Assembly: GCF_034933565.1 (NCBI RefSeq)
Contig: NZ_JAYFNG010000009.1
Location: 62,001-126,000, forward strand
DNA: 64,000 nucleotides
Direction of reading: 5' to 3'
DNA from: Raineyella sp034933565
GTDB lineage: Bacteria > Actinomycetota > Actinomycetes > Propionibacteriales > Propionibacteriaceae
Part shown: positions 8,422-17,379 of the stretch, piece after piece
How the letters are laid out: each line of letters begins with the position of its first letter
Position numbering within the stretch: position 1 is the stretch's first letter
The notes under the pieces: model-generated
What the model was told of the DNA's origin: nothing
What the model saw: only the letters and a program-made list of their open reading frames with translations
Databases searched by the model: none
Made by a program: the position numbers and the translations under genes

Positions 8422-9729
8422 GTGACCAGTTCCGCGCTGTACACCGATCACTACGAACTGACGATGGTCGAAGCCGCCATGCAGTCAGACACCGCCTTCC
8501 GCCGAAGCCTGTTCGAGCTCTTCCCCCGTCGGCTGCCCACCGGGCGCCGGTACGGCGTGGTCGCCGGGGTGGGGCGGGCGATGCAGATCATCCGCGACTT
8601 CCGGTTCGGCGAGGCCGAGCTCGAGTTCCTCCGGGACAAGCACGTCGTCTCGGCGCCGGTGCTGGACTGGCTGGCCGACTACCGGTTCGCCGGCGACGTG
8701 TGGGGCTACGCGGAGGGCGAGGTCTACTTCCCCGGCTCCCCGCTGCTCACGGTGGAGGGCAGCTTCGCCGAGACGTGTGTCCTCGAGACGGCGCTGCTGT
8801 CGGTCTACAACTACGACTCGGCCGTCGCATCGGCGGCCTCCCGGATGACCCTGATGGCCGGTGACCGGCCCTGCATCGAGATGGGCGCCCGCCGGGCCAA
8901 CGAGGAGGCCGCCGTGGCCGCGGCCAGGGCGGCGTACATCGTCGGTTTCGCTTCGACCTCCAATCTGGAGGCGGGGCGCCGGTTCGGCATCCCCACCGCC
9001 GGCACCGCAGCGCACTCCTTCACCATGCTGCACGACACGGAGCGGGATGCCTTCGAGGCCCAGCTCACCGTGCAGGGCAAGGGCACCACGCTGCTGCTGG
9101 ACACCTACTCCATCAGCGACGCCGTCCGGACCGCCGTCGAGCTGGCCGGCCCCGAGCTGGGTGCGGTCCGGATCGACTCGGGCGACCTCGCCATCACCGC
9201 CCGCGACGTACGTGACCAGCTCGATGCCCTCGGCGCCACGACGACCCGGATCATCGTCACCTCCGACCTGGACGAGTGGCAGATCGGGGCGCTCGCTGCA
9301 GCGCCGGTCGACGGGTACGGGGTCGGCACCAACCTGGTGATCGGCTCGGGCCACCCCACCTGCGGGTTCGTCTACAAGCTCGTCGCACGGGCGACCAGCG
9401 ACGAGCCCGACGCACCGCTGCTGCCGGTGGAGAAGAAGGCGGCGAACAAGGGGACCGTCGGCGGCCGCAAGTACGCCCTGCGGCGCCTCAACGCCGACGG
9501 CGTCGCCGAGGCCGAGGTGATCGGCGTCGGGATCCAGCCGCAGTCCGACAGCAACGATCGGCCGCTGCTGTGTCACCTGGTCCGGGCCGGCGAGATCATC
9601 TGGGACGACGACCTGCAGGCCGCCCGGGACCGGCACCGCGCCAGCCTGGCCGAGCTCCCCCGCGCCGCCCGGAAGATGTCCCAGGGCGACGCGGTGATCC
9701 CGACCCGGTACGAATCGGACTACGCCTGA
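8422..9729 (+). CDS. pncB: Nicotinate phosphoribosyltransferase
   Basis: PncB makes nicotinate mononucleotide from nicotinate and PRPP with ATP hydrolysis, the salvage entry to NAD. The 435-residue product starts with GTG: SALYTDHYELTMVEAAM is the family N-terminus, and the autophosphorylated histidine is His198 in GTAAHSFTMLH. SGDLAITARDVR and the GVGTNLVIG loop bind PRPP phosphate. The gene diverges from clpS, as in mycobacteria, and is monocistronic by its context, since malQ converges on it after a 190-bp gap. Confidence 0.96.
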   Translation: MTSSALYTDHYELTMVEAAMQSDTAFRRSLFELFPRRLPTGRRYGVVAGVGRAMQIIRDFRFGEAELEFLRDKHVVSAPVLDWLADYRFAGDVWGYAEGEVYFPGSPLLTVEGSFAETCVLETALLSVYNYDSAVASAASRMTLMAGDRPCIEMGARRANEEAAVAAARAAYIVGFASTSNLEAGRRFGIPTAGTAAHSFTMLHDTERDAFEAQLTVQGKGTTLLLDTYSISDAVRTAVELAGPELGAVRIDSGDLAITARDVRDQLDALGATTTRIIVTSDLDEWQIGALAAAPVDGYGVGTNLVIGSGHPTCGFVYKLVARATSDEPDAPLLPVEKKAANKGTVGGRKYALRRLNADGVAEAEVIGVGIQPQSDSNDRPLLCHLVRAGEIIWDDDLQAARDRHRASLAELPRAARKMSQGDAVIPTRYESDYA

Positions 9730-9840
9730 CAGCCTCGGGTCTGAGGAGGGGCAGGCCTGAGGGAACCGAGCCTGACAGCTCCGGAACCGACAGCTCCGGG
9801 CCCTGAGGATCCGGGCGTACGAACCGGTCCGGCAGTTCCG

Positions 9841-9857
9841 GGCCCGGTCACCGGGCC
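9841..9857. terminator. Possible terminator hairpin between convergent pncB and malQ
   Basis: GGCCCGGTCACCGGGCC is a perfect 7-8 bp inverted repeat in the gap between two convergent genes. There is no T-tract. A role as bidirectional terminator is inferred from position and is weak. Confidence 0.35.
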
Positions 9858-9920
9858 GGCCCGAACCTGACCGCGGGCCCGAACTGACCGCGGCCCCGAC
9901 AACGGGAGCCCGGGCCCGGC

Positions 9921-12203
9921 TCACTCCCCGCGCAGGACCGCCGCCAGGGCCTCGGCGCGCGTGGTCGCGAGGGCGTCCTCCAGCAGCACCGGCTCACCGT
10001 CGGGGCCCGACAGCGGGATGCACCAGTTCGGGTACTCCCAGGCGGTCCCCGGCTGGTTCTGGATCCGGGTGTCGCCGACCAGGTCGGTCAGCGCGACGTT
10101 CACCAGCCGCGCCCGGCTCTGCACCAGGTAGCGGTAGAGCGCCTCGACGGCGCGCTGCAGGGCACCCTGGTCGATCGGTTCAACGGCCGGCCGGTCGACG
10201 GCCGACTGCCCGGCGGGCGCCGCGGCGGTCGGCGGGTCACCGGCCGCCGCGTCCTGCGGAACACCACTCGCCGCGCCCGCGGGCCCGCCGACCAGCTGTG
10301 CGGCACGCAGCCGACGGGCCTCCAGCTGGCCCGGGGTGAAGAGTCGGAAGTCGCCGGGCAGCAGCCCGCGGTCCCGGCAGGCATCGAGGAAGAGCTTCTG
10401 CTCGTGCTCCTCCGTCGCCAGCACCTCCTCCACCGGCTCGGTCAGCACCCCGAGCTCCTGGCGCAGCTTCACGTGGGCCATCTGCAGGTAGCCGGCGGTC
10501 GGCGCCAGGTCGTGCGTGGTCGCCGACGCCAGGCACGCCTCGCGGTACCACTCCGGTTCCAGCGGCCGGCCCTCGTGGTTCTTCTCCCACCACAGGATCG
10601 AAGTGCCGAGCACCCCACGGTCGCGCAGGTAGTCGCGGACGTACGGCTCGACCGTGCCGAGGTCCTCCCCGACGATCACCGCCCCGGCCCGATGGGCCTC
10701 GAGGGTCAGCACCCCGACCATCGCCTCGTGGTCGTAGTAGACGTACGTCCCCTCGGTGGCGGCACGACCCTCCGGGATCCACCACAACCGGAACAGGCCG
10801 ATGACGTGGTCGACCCGCAGGCCACCGGTGTGGCGCAGCAGGGTGCCGACCAGGGCGCGGAACGGCGCATAGCCCTGCCGGGCGAGCTGGTCGGGCCGCA
10901 TCGGCGGCTGGCTCCAGTTCTGGCCGTTCATGTTGTACGGGTCGGGCGGGGCACCGACGGTCACGCCGCGGGCGTAGAGCTCGGGGTTGGCCCAGGTCTC
11001 CGCGCCGTGCTCGTTCACGCCGACGGCGAGGTCACCCATCACCCCGATCGGCATGCCCGCTGCGGTCGCGGCGGTCTGCACGGCATCCATCTGCTCGTCG
11101 AGCAGCCACTGCAGCCACATCTGGAACTCGACCTCGTCGGCGTGCTCGGCCGCCCAGACGTCGAGTTCGGCGGAGTGCACGTCCCGCAGCGGCGGATCCC
11201 ACAACCGCCAGTCGGCGCCGTACGTCGTGGCCAGGGCCATCCACCGGGCGAAGTGGACCAGGCCCTCCTCCTGCTCGAAGCGATAGCGCCGGTAGGCCTC
11301 CTCGCGCTCCGGCGTGCGCTCGGCCTCGTGGACGACCCGCAGGGCCGTCATCTTCGCCGGCCACACCAGGTTGCGGTCGATACGCTCCCAGGTGCGCGGA
11401 TCGTCCTTCACCTCGCGGCGGCTCTGGGCGATCCGGGCGTGCTGGGCCCGGGCGAGCGTCGCGTACTCAGGGATGTCCTCGATCCGCAGGTAGACCGGGT
11501 TGCCGAACCGGCGGCTGGTCGGCAGGTACGGCGATGCCTCCTGCGGGACGGTGGGTTCGGCGGCATGCATCGGGTTGGTGAGCACGTACCCGGCTCCGCG
11601 CTCCGCGCTCCAGTCGACGAGCGTACGGAGGTCACCGAGGTCACCGATGCCCCAGGAGGCCTCGGACCGTACGGAATAGAGCTGGGCCATCGGGCCCCAG
11701 GTGCGCTCCGGCAGCTCGAGGCGGTCGGGCACGACGATCATCGGGGCCCAGACCGACCGGCCGTCGCCTTCGGCCCGGACCCGGTGGTAGCCCAGCGGCA
11801 GACCGACCGGCAGCCGGAACGAGGCCTCACCGATGGCGACACCGTCGATGACGCGCGGCGGCTCCCAGTTGTCGACCTGGTCGGTGCTGCGCACCTGCCC
11901 GCCGTCGAGCACGACCGTGACGGTGATCGCGTGCCCGTCCGGGACGTGGACGTTGATCACCCGGTCCTGGGACCGGCGCATCACCACGACGTACGGCAAC
12001 ACGCGCAGCCAGGCATCGTCCTTGCGCTTCTCGATCGCCGCCTCGGCCGCTTCGGGCGTGCTGCCATCGATCCCCATCGCCCCGAGCACCGACACGAGCG
12101 TGTCGGCCGACACCTCGAGGTGGCGACCCAGTGTGTCGTAGTAGCTCGTCGCGATCCCGAGATCACTGGCGAGTCGATGGAGTTGGGGGCTCGGTGCAAC
12201 CAC
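9921..12203 (-). CDS. malQ: 4-alpha-glucanotransferase MalQ (amylomaltase, GH77)
   Basis: MalQ transfers maltosyl and longer glucan units between maltodextrins and releases glucose, in glycogen/maltodextrin turnover. The 760-residue product has the long actinobacterial N-terminal extension (about 1-160), then the GH77 barrel: LYSVRSEASWGIGDLGDL, HTGGLRVDHVIGLFRLWW with the nucleophile Asp, GAVIVGEDLGTVEPYVRDYL with the acid/base Glu, and the end signature PNWCIPL. An Ala/Pro-rich linker of some 45 residues interrupts the C-terminal part near residue 645. Start is GTG at 12203. No other maltodextrin gene is adjacent. Confidence 0.95.
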   Translation of the reverse strand: MVAPSPQLHRLASDLGIATSYYDTLGRHLEVSADTLVSVLGAMGIDGSTPEAAEAAIEKRKDDAWLRVLPYVVVMRRSQDRVINVHVPDGHAITVTVVLDGGQVRSTDQVDNWEPPRVIDGVAIGEASFRLPVGLPLGYHRVRAEGDGRSVWAPMIVVPDRLELPERTWGPMAQLYSVRSEASWGIGDLGDLRTLVDWSAERGAGYVLTNPMHAAEPTVPQEASPYLPTSRRFGNPVYLRIEDIPEYATLARAQHARIAQSRREVKDDPRTWERIDRNLVWPAKMTALRVVHEAERTPEREEAYRRYRFEQEEGLVHFARWMALATTYGADWRLWDPPLRDVHSAELDVWAAEHADEVEFQMWLQWLLDEQMDAVQTAATAAGMPIGVMGDLAVGVNEHGAETWANPELYARGVTVGAPPDPYNMNGQNWSQPPMRPDQLARQGYAPFRALVGTLLRHTGGLRVDHVIGLFRLWWIPEGRAATEGTYVYYDHEAMVGVLTLEAHRAGAVIVGEDLGTVEPYVRDYLRDRGVLGTSILWWEKNHEGRPLEPEWYREACLASATTHDLAPTAGYLQMAHVKLRQELGVLTEPVEEVLATEEHEQKLFLDACRDRGLLPGDFRLFTPGQLEARRLRAAQLVGGPAGAASGVPQDAAAGDPPTAAAPAGQSAVDRPAVEPIDQGALQRAVEALYRYLVQSRARLVNVALTDLVGDTRIQNQPGTAWEYPNWCIPLSGPDGEPVLLEDALATTRAEALAAVLRGE

Positions 12204-12365
12204 GATTTTCCTTGCCAGAACGAGGACGGGAGGGCGTGGAGAGCCGCCGAAGCCTCCACCCCTTCACCCTATCCCCACTCCCGCCCCAGCCATCGTCGAG
12301 GCCCCCGCCACAAGCCCCCGATCGCCCCACCTGAGATCGCCCCCATAGGGTCAGGCCACACGGGC

Positions 12366-12467
12366 TCAGGCCACGTCGCCCGCCGCCACGACCGGCACCC
12401 AGGACGCGATCCGCAGCGGCCGTGTCATCTCGCCGGTGACGTACTCACGAGCGGGGCGCTCGGCCAT
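12366..12467 (-). CDS. Hypothetical 33-residue small protein
   Basis: I found this short frame by reading the minus strand. An AAGGAGGT Shine-Dalgarno sequence (about 12473-12480) stands five bases before ATG at 12467, and the frame runs 33 codons to TGA. The product begins MAERPAREYVTGEM and ends VPVVAAGDVA; it has charged residues at the N-terminus and a mildly hydrophobic C-terminal half (RIASWVPVVAAG), with no recognised domain. It lies 46 bp downstream of the RDD protein gene on the same strand and 162 bp before malQ. It may be a real small protein, a leader peptide, or chance; the near-perfect ribosome binding site is the main support. Confidence 0.45.
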   Translation of the reverse strand: MAERPAREYVTGEMTRPLRIASWVPVVAAGDVA

Positions 12468-12513
12468 CGCGACCTCCTTCGTGCCGGTGGGCGATCTGGT
12501 GCCGGCGCCACGA

Positions 12514-13614
12514 TCAGCGGGTGCGGATGACCTGGGTGCGGGCGGCCTTGTCGTGGATCGCCTGGCGCTTGCGGTCCCAGACGGGCCACAGCCCGTCGAG
12601 GTAGCGGAAGAACACCAGCCAGCTGACCGCCAACGTCAGGTTGGAGATCTGCGGCAGCACCCAGAGGAAGGCCCGGATGGCGCAGGCGCCCCAGCCGACC
12701 GGCTCGGTGGCCTGGCCCCGGTCGACCGGCACCACCTTGAGGCCCAGCATCATCTTGCCGACGGTCGCGCCACGGAATCGGGTCAGCAGCAGGTAGTAGA
12801 CGAACCAGATGCCCACCTGCGCGAGGATCGCTCCGAGCGCGGGCCAGAAGCCCATCACGCCCACCGGCGTCGGGTAGGACTCCAGCAGGGTGGCCGGGTC
12901 GAGCGTCGCCCCGGAGACCACCCCGTCGAACCACCGGGTGACCGCATCCGTGTACGGGGCCAGCAGCGGGGCGGTGACCAGGCTGGTGATGATCCCCAGC
13001 AGGATCGAGTCGACGATGAACGCCGCCAGCCGGGCCCACCAGCTCGCCAGCCGCACGCCATCGGCGGTCGTCGGGCCCATCTCATAGCCGTAGCCGTAGG
13101 TCGGCTGTCCGTACGACTGCTGGACGTACGACTGCTGACCGTACGGCTGCTGGACGTACGGATATCCACCGGGCTGTTGACCGTAGGGCTGCTGCTGATC
13201 GGAGGGATACCCGCCAGGCTGCTGACCATAGGGCTGACCGGCGTCCTGCTGGCCGGGCTGACCGTACGGGGAGACCTGACCGTACGGAGCCTGTCCTTCA
13301 GCGGGAGCGCCGGGCTGCTGCCCCTGGCCCTGGGTGTCCTGCCCATAGGTCGGCTGGCCGTACCCGGGCTGACCGTAGCCCGGATGGCCGTACCCGGGCT
13401 GACCGTAGCCCGGCTGGGCGTACTGCTGTCCGTAGCCCGGCTGGGCGTACCCCGGCTGACCGTACGCACGGGTGGCATCCACGACGCGGGTCTGCTCGGT
13501 CCACCCGACGCCGTCCCAGTACCGCTCCTGGGTCGTCGGCGCCGCCGGATCCGGGTACCACCCGGCGGGCACGGCGGGCAGGGTCGGGGGCGTTCCGGGC
13601 GCATTGTCAGTCAC
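12514..13614 (-). CDS. DUF2510 and RDD domain membrane protein
   Basis: The 366-residue protein has three parts. Residues about 10-38 carry the DUF2510 motif (PAGWYPDPAAP..ERYWDGVGWTEQTR). Residues about 45-180 are a low-complexity domain of repeated PGYGQ, PYGQ and YVQQ units. Residues about 185-360 form an RDD domain with at least three membrane segments (LASWWARLAAFIVDSILLGI, VGIWFVYYLLLTRFRGATVGKMMLGL, IRAFLWVLPQISNLTLAVSWL). Such proteins are frequent in actinobacteria and mostly of unknown function. GTG at 13614 gives MTDNAPG; an upstream GTG at 13635 would add seven residues. Confidence 0.85.
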   Translation of the reverse strand: MTDNAPGTPPTLPAVPAGWYPDPAAPTTQERYWDGVGWTEQTRVVDATRAYGQPGYAQPGYGQQYAQPGYGQPGYGHPGYGQPGYGQPTYGQDTQGQGQQPGAPAEGQAPYGQVSPYGQPGQQDAGQPYGQQPGGYPSDQQQPYGQQPGGYPYVQQPYGQQSYVQQSYGQPTYGYGYEMGPTTADGVRLASWWARLAAFIVDSILLGIITSLVTAPLLAPYTDAVTRWFDGVVSGATLDPATLLESYPTPVGVMGFWPALGAILAQVGIWFVYYLLLTRFRGATVGKMMLGLKVVPVDRGQATEPVGWGACAIRAFLWVLPQISNLTLAVSWLVFFRYLDGLWPVWDRKRQAIHDKAARTQVIRTR

Positions 13615-13659
13615 GTCACCAAGCCTACGTGGCACCGGGCCCGCTCCCGAGCCCCGGCA

Positions 13660-15465
13660 TTACCGCGGCCCACCGCCGGTGATCGCCCACTGGCGGATCA
13701 GGTCGATGCGCGTCTCGAGGGTCTCCTCGTCGGCGGCGGCCGACGGCGGCCCGCCGGTCGCCTCGACCAGCTTGTTGTGGATCACACCGTGCGGCAGATC
13801 GGTGCGGTGGTTCCACGCCGACACCAGCGAGTTGAGCTCCTTGCGCAGTGCCCGCAGCCGCTGGTGGGTGGCCTGCTGACGCGCCCGGCCGGCGGGCTCC
13901 TCCTGACCGCGGGCGGGACCGGCCTCGGTGCGGGCCAGTTGGTCGGCCTGCCGGCGCTGGAGCAGGTCCTTCACCTGGGTCGGGTCGAGCAGCCCCGGCA
14001 GGCCGAGGTACTCCTGCTCCTCCGCCGAGCCCGCCATGGTGGTGAGGCCGAACTCGCCTCCGTCGAAGAGCACCTTCTCGAAGTCGGCCTCCGAGCCGAG
14101 CGCCTGGAACTGGTGCTGCTCCCCGTCGATGTCAGCGTCGGCGGTGTTCTGCTCGCGCTGGGCCTCGGCGAGCAGGAAGGTCTCGTCCTCGGTCCGGCGC
14201 TTCAGCGCGTGGTCGCGCTGCACCTCCATCTCCGAGGCGTACGTGAGCAGCCGCGGCACCGTCGGGACGAACACCGTGGCCGTCTCACCACGCCCCCGGG
14301 CCCGGACGAACCGCCCGACGGCCTGGGCGAAGAACAGCGGTGTGGCGGTCATCGTGGCGTACACCCCGACCGACAGCCGCGGCACGTCGACGCCCTCGGA
14401 GACCATCCGGACCGCGACCATCCACCGGTCCCGCGAGGCGGCGAAGTCACTGATCCGCTCCCCCGACTTCGGCTCGTCGGAGAGCACCACGGTCGGCTTC
14501 TCCCCGGTGATGTGGTGCAGCATCCGGGCGTACGCGCGGGCACTGCTCTGGTCGTTGGCGATCACCAGACCACCCGCGTCCGGCACCGACTGGCGCACCT
14601 CGGTCAGCCGGGTGTCAGCAGCCCGCAGCACGGCCGGGATCCAGGCGCCGTGCGGGTCGAGGGCGGTCCGCAACGCCTGGGAGATCATGTCCTTGGTCAT
14701 CGGTTCACCGAGCCGGGCGGTCACCTCGTCGCCGGCGTTCGTCCGCCAGTGCATGTCCCCCGAGTAGGCCATGAAGAGCACCGGGCGGACGATCCCGTCG
14801 GCCAGCGCCTCGGCATAGCCGTAGTTGTAGTCCGGGCGCGAACGCATCGTGCCCTCGCCGTCCGGTTCGTACGTGACGAACGGGATCGGGTTCGCATCGG
14901 AGCGGAACGGGGTGCCGGTCAGCGACAGCCGCCGCTTCGCCGGCTCGCAGGCCTCGCGGACCGCCTCACCCCAGCTCAGGGCGTCACCGGCGTGGTGGAT
15001 CTCGTCGAAGATCACCAAGGTGTTGTGGTGTTCGATCCTGATCCGTAGCGCGTTGGGGTTCACCGCCGCCCCGGCGTACGTCAGGGCGGTGCCGACGAAG
15101 TGCTTGCCGGCCGCGCCGCCCTTCGCGCTGCCGTCGGGGTCGATCAGCAGGCCGACCCGGTCGGCGGCCGACGCCCACTGGGTCTTGAGGTGCTCGGTCG
15201 GGGTGATGATCAGGATCCGATCGACGACCCGCCGGTTGAGCAGGTCGGTCGCCACGGTCAGCGCGAAGGAGGTCTTGCCGGCCCCGGGCGTGGCGACGGT
15301 GAGGAAGTCGCGCGGCTCCTCCTCGCGGTACTGCTGCAGGGCGGCGGCCTGCCAGGCGCGCAGGTTCTTGACGGTTCCCCAAGCGGCCCGGTCCGGGTAG
15401 GCGGGCGACAGACCGCGCGACCGGAGATCAGGGGCTTCGGGGAACTGGGCACTCACTGGCCCCAT
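13660..15465 (-). CDS. DEAD/DEAH-box superfamily II helicase
   Basis: A 601-residue nucleic-acid-dependent ATPase. The motifs appear in order: LRAWQAAALQQY (Q-like motif), ATPGAGKTSFAL (Walker A), VIFDEIHHAGD (DExH, Walker B), SLTGTPFRSD (motif III), MVSEGVDVPRLSVGVYAT (motif V) and FAQAVGRFVRARGRGE (motif VI with arginine finger). This is a type III restriction/UvrB-like SF2 core. The roughly 170 C-terminal residues carry no recognised domain and are rich in Gln/Arg/Glu. No methylase or nuclease gene accompanies it, so a restriction role is not supported. ATG at 15465 precedes an in-frame GTG at 15456. A DUF3039 gene diverges upstream, as in many actinobacteria. Confidence 0.9.
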   Translation of the reverse strand: MGPVSAQFPEAPDLRSRGLSPAYPDRAAWGTVKNLRAWQAAALQQYREEEPRDFLTVATPGAGKTSFALTVATDLLNRRVVDRILIITPTEHLKTQWASAADRVGLLIDPDGSAKGGAAGKHFVGTALTYAGAAVNPNALRIRIEHHNTLVIFDEIHHAGDALSWGEAVREACEPAKRRLSLTGTPFRSDANPIPFVTYEPDGEGTMRSRPDYNYGYAEALADGIVRPVLFMAYSGDMHWRTNAGDEVTARLGEPMTKDMISQALRTALDPHGAWIPAVLRAADTRLTEVRQSVPDAGGLVIANDQSSARAYARMLHHITGEKPTVVLSDEPKSGERISDFAASRDRWMVAVRMVSEGVDVPRLSVGVYATMTATPLFFAQAVGRFVRARGRGETATVFVPTVPRLLTYASEMEVQRDHALKRRTEDETFLLAEAQREQNTADADIDGEQHQFQALGSEADFEKVLFDGGEFGLTTMAGSAEEQEYLGLPGLLDPTQVKDLLQRRQADQLARTEAGPARGQEEPAGRARQQATHQRLRALRKELNSLVSAWNHRTDLPHGVIHNKLVEATGGPPSAAADEETLETRIDLIRQWAITGGGPR

Positions 15466-15661
15466 GGTAGGCGGCCCGGGACCGTACGACACCACCGGGA
15501 CGGACCGCAGACGGACGTCCGCGGCCCACCCGGTCGCGACCATGTCCCGTGGCCGGGCGAGCCCGGATCCTGCAGCCGGTGAGCCCGGATCCGGCAGCAG
15601 GGGGCCCCGGATCCTGCGGCCGGGTGGGCCCGGGACGATCGGCACCACGTAGACTCATGCC

Positions 15662-15922
15662 ATGAGCCAGAAGCTGTCCCCCGGCGCCGAGACCCTCGTC
15701 GACGAGCGTGTGGAGCAGGAGGAGGACCTCCGCTACGAGGAGGGCGACCATGAGCGCTTCTCGCACTTCGTCCCCAAGGACCGACTGACCGAGGCCATGG
15801 TCATGGGCACGCCGGTCATCGCCCTGTGCGGCAAGGTCTGGGTGCCCTCGCGCAACCCTGACCGTTTCCCGGTCTGCCCCGAGTGCAAGGAGATCTGGGA
15901 GACCCTGCAGGACGGCAAGTGA
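15662..15922 (+). CDS. DUF3039 family protein
   Basis: An 86-residue acidic protein matching the small actinobacterial DUF3039 family: LDERVEQEEDLRYEEGDHERF-like N-terminus, then DRLTEAMVMGTPVIALCGKVWVPSRNPDRFPVCPECKEIWE. The single Cys plus a CPEC pair (residues 73-76) suggests a metal or redox site; that is inference. Function unknown. The stop overlaps the next GTG as GTGA at 15919-15922, so the two products are probably translationally coupled. It diverges from the helicase gene across a 196-bp gap filled with repeated GAGCCCGGATCC-type sequence. Confidence 0.88.
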   Translation: MSQKLSPGAETLVDERVEQEEDLRYEEGDHERFSHFVPKDRLTEAMVMGTPVIALCGKVWVPSRNPDRFPVCPECKEIWETLQDGK

Positions 15923-16539
15923 CGGCCGGCGCGCACAGTCCGATCGTCCGGCGGGGCGCGACGATCGCCCTCGCGGTCGTCGGTGTCGCGGTGGTCGTCG
16001 GCCTCGGCCTGGCACTGCTGCTGAGGCCCTCCACGGTCGGCACCACCGGTCACGCCGCCTCGGCGTCCGCACCGGCGGGCCGGGTGTCGACCTCGCCCGT
16101 GGTCGGCCCCATGTCGGCGCTGTCCGGCACGCCGGCCCCCACCCCCGGCGCGAGTCGTTCGGCGGTCCTCGACCTGTCGGACCGTTCGGCCTACCAGTTC
16201 GTCTCACCGACCGGCAACATCATCTGCCGGATGGGCCCCTCCACGGTCCGCTGCAACGCCAAGGACAGGTCCTGGTCACCGCCCGCGCCCGCGGACTGCG
16301 AGCAGGCCCACGACGACATCGCCCTCGGGGCTGACGGCAAGGCGACCGTGGTCTGCCACACCGACTCGATCCGGCAGCCGATGACCGCCGCCACGATCCC
16401 GACACTGACGTACGGCACGGCGGTGAAGATGGGCGACGTGCTGTGCATCAGCCAGTCCAACGGCATCAGCTGTGCCCAGTCGATGACGGGCGACAGCATC
16501 TTCCTGGCCCGCGAACGCTACGAGGTCAACACCCACTGA
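15919..16539 (+). CDS. Membrane-anchored or secreted protein, DUF6636-like
   Basis: A 206-residue protein with one N-terminal hydrophobic segment (residues about 12-38, GATIALAVVGVAVVVGLGLALLL), a Ser/Thr/Ala/Pro-rich spacer to about residue 85, and an exported domain. The domain begins YQFVSPTGNIICRMGPSTVRC and holds six spaced cysteines, consistent with disulfides outside the cell. The F-x-S-P-x-G-N-I-x-C pattern resembles the actinobacterial DUF6636 family; I am moderately sure of that match. GTG at 15919 overlaps the DUF3039 stop and is therefore preferred. Function unknown. Confidence 0.75.
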   Translation: MTAGAHSPIVRRGATIALAVVGVAVVVGLGLALLLRPSTVGTTGHAASASAPAGRVSTSPVVGPMSALSGTPAPTPGASRSAVLDLSDRSAYQFVSPTGNIICRMGPSTVRCNAKDRSWSPPAPADCEQAHDDIALGADGKATVVCHTDSIRQPMTAATIPTLTYGTAVKMGDVLCISQSNGISCAQSMTGDSIFLARERYEVNTH

Positions 16540-16608
16540 CACCGGCCGCGGCCCACGCGGCGCATCAGTGACGCCCACTGCACGTCATCGCGAGGCGTCC
16601 GGTGCACA

Positions 16609-17202
16609 TCAGCGCGCGGCGGCCTCCGTGCCGGCCCGGACGTACGCCACCACCATGGGCACCGCCCGGTCGACCGGCAGGCCGTGCTCGATCAGCGGGA
16701 CCACGCCGTTGATCGCCCCCCAGGAGATCGCCGTCAGCATCGCGACATCGCCGCTGCCGACACCGGCGACCCCGGCGATCGTGGCCGAGAGCGGGGCGAC
16801 CAGGTCCTGGTGCAGTTGCCGGAGCCGCTCCTGCTGCGCGGCCCCGAGGGCGGCGACGTCGAGCGCCTGGTCCGGCGCATGGCCGTCCACAGCCCCCTGC
16901 AGGATGGTCCGAATGATCGCCTCCAGCCGCGCGGCCGGCTCGGGTCCGGCCGCGTCGAGCGCCGCCGTCAGGGAGGCGTTGACCTGGAGGAAGATCTCCT
17001 CCACCGCCAGGGCCGCCAGGTCGTTCCCCGAACGCGCGTACTGGTAGACGCTGGTGCGGGCCAGGCCGGCCCGTTCGGCGACCGCGGCCGGGGTGACGGC
17101 GGAGGCCCCCTCGGTGGTGAGCAGCTCGACGGCTGCCGCGATCACCTGACGCTCCTTCATCGCGCGGTGTTCGGCGACAGTGGCGGCAGAGATCTTTGGC
17201 AC
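16609..17202 (-). CDS. TetR/AcrR family transcriptional regulator
   Basis: A 197-residue one-component repressor. The N-terminal helix-turn-helix runs from about residue 14 to 60 (VIAAAVELLTTEGASAVTPAAVAERAGLARTSVYQYARSGNDL). The rest is a helical ligand-binding and dimerisation domain without a recognisable ligand signature. It diverges from an MFS exporter gene across a 177-bp gap that contains inverted repeats, the usual arrangement for a local repressor of a drug efflux pump. The regulatory target is therefore inferred to be the MFS gene and itself. Confidence 0.92.
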   Translation of the reverse strand: MPKISAATVAEHRAMKERQVIAAAVELLTTEGASAVTPAAVAERAGLARTSVYQYARSGNDLAALAVEEIFLQVNASLTAALDAAGPEPAARLEAIIRTILQGAVDGHAPDQALDVAALGAAQQERLRQLHQDLVAPLSATIAGVAGVGSGDVAMLTAISWGAINGVVPLIEHGLPVDRAVPMVVAYVRAGTEAAAR

Positions 17203-17260
17203 CGCTTCATCCTCCCATGACAGGGCCCCACCGGTGACGGATCACACAGAGGGCGAGACT

Positions 17261-17335
17261 TTACCGACGCTTCGTCGACATGTTACCGTCGGTGTGTCAG
17301 CAAGATCAGCGTGCCACGTCCTGACCCACGTCAGG
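17261..17335. promoter_or_regulatory. Candidate TetR operator region between the regulator and MFS genes
   Basis: Two symmetric elements lie in the divergent gap. The first joins ACCGACG (17263-17269) to CGTCGGT (17287-17293); TTACCGACG and TTACCGTCG within it are also direct repeats 22 bp apart, two helical turns. The second is CCTGAC-CCAC-GTCAGG (17320-17335), 45 bp before the MFS start. Either could be the repressor site; which one is used is not shown by sequence. Confidence 0.45.
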
Positions 17336-17379
17336 TCGTGAGCCCACATCACATCGTGACAGCACCTCAAGGAGCATTC

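Noticed and set aside
10404..12530. Long plus-strand open frame (about 700 codons) opposite malQ; similar ones opposite the ATP-grasp gene (20292-22760) and the DEAD/DEAH helicase (12436-15048)
   Set aside because: Antisense shadows of GC-rich genes with high third-position GC; translations are Arg/Pro/His/Gly-rich with no domain, while the opposite strand encodes clear enzymes.
13660..15465. Restriction-modification or phage-defence helicase
   Set aside because: No methyltransferase, nuclease or specificity gene adjoins it; neighbours are DUF3039 and an RDD protein, a routine actinobacterial setting.
15883..15918. ATG at 15883 as start of the secreted protein
   Set aside because: It would overlap the DUF3039 gene by 40 bases; the GTG at 15919 overlaps by four and puts the signal/anchor near the N-terminus.
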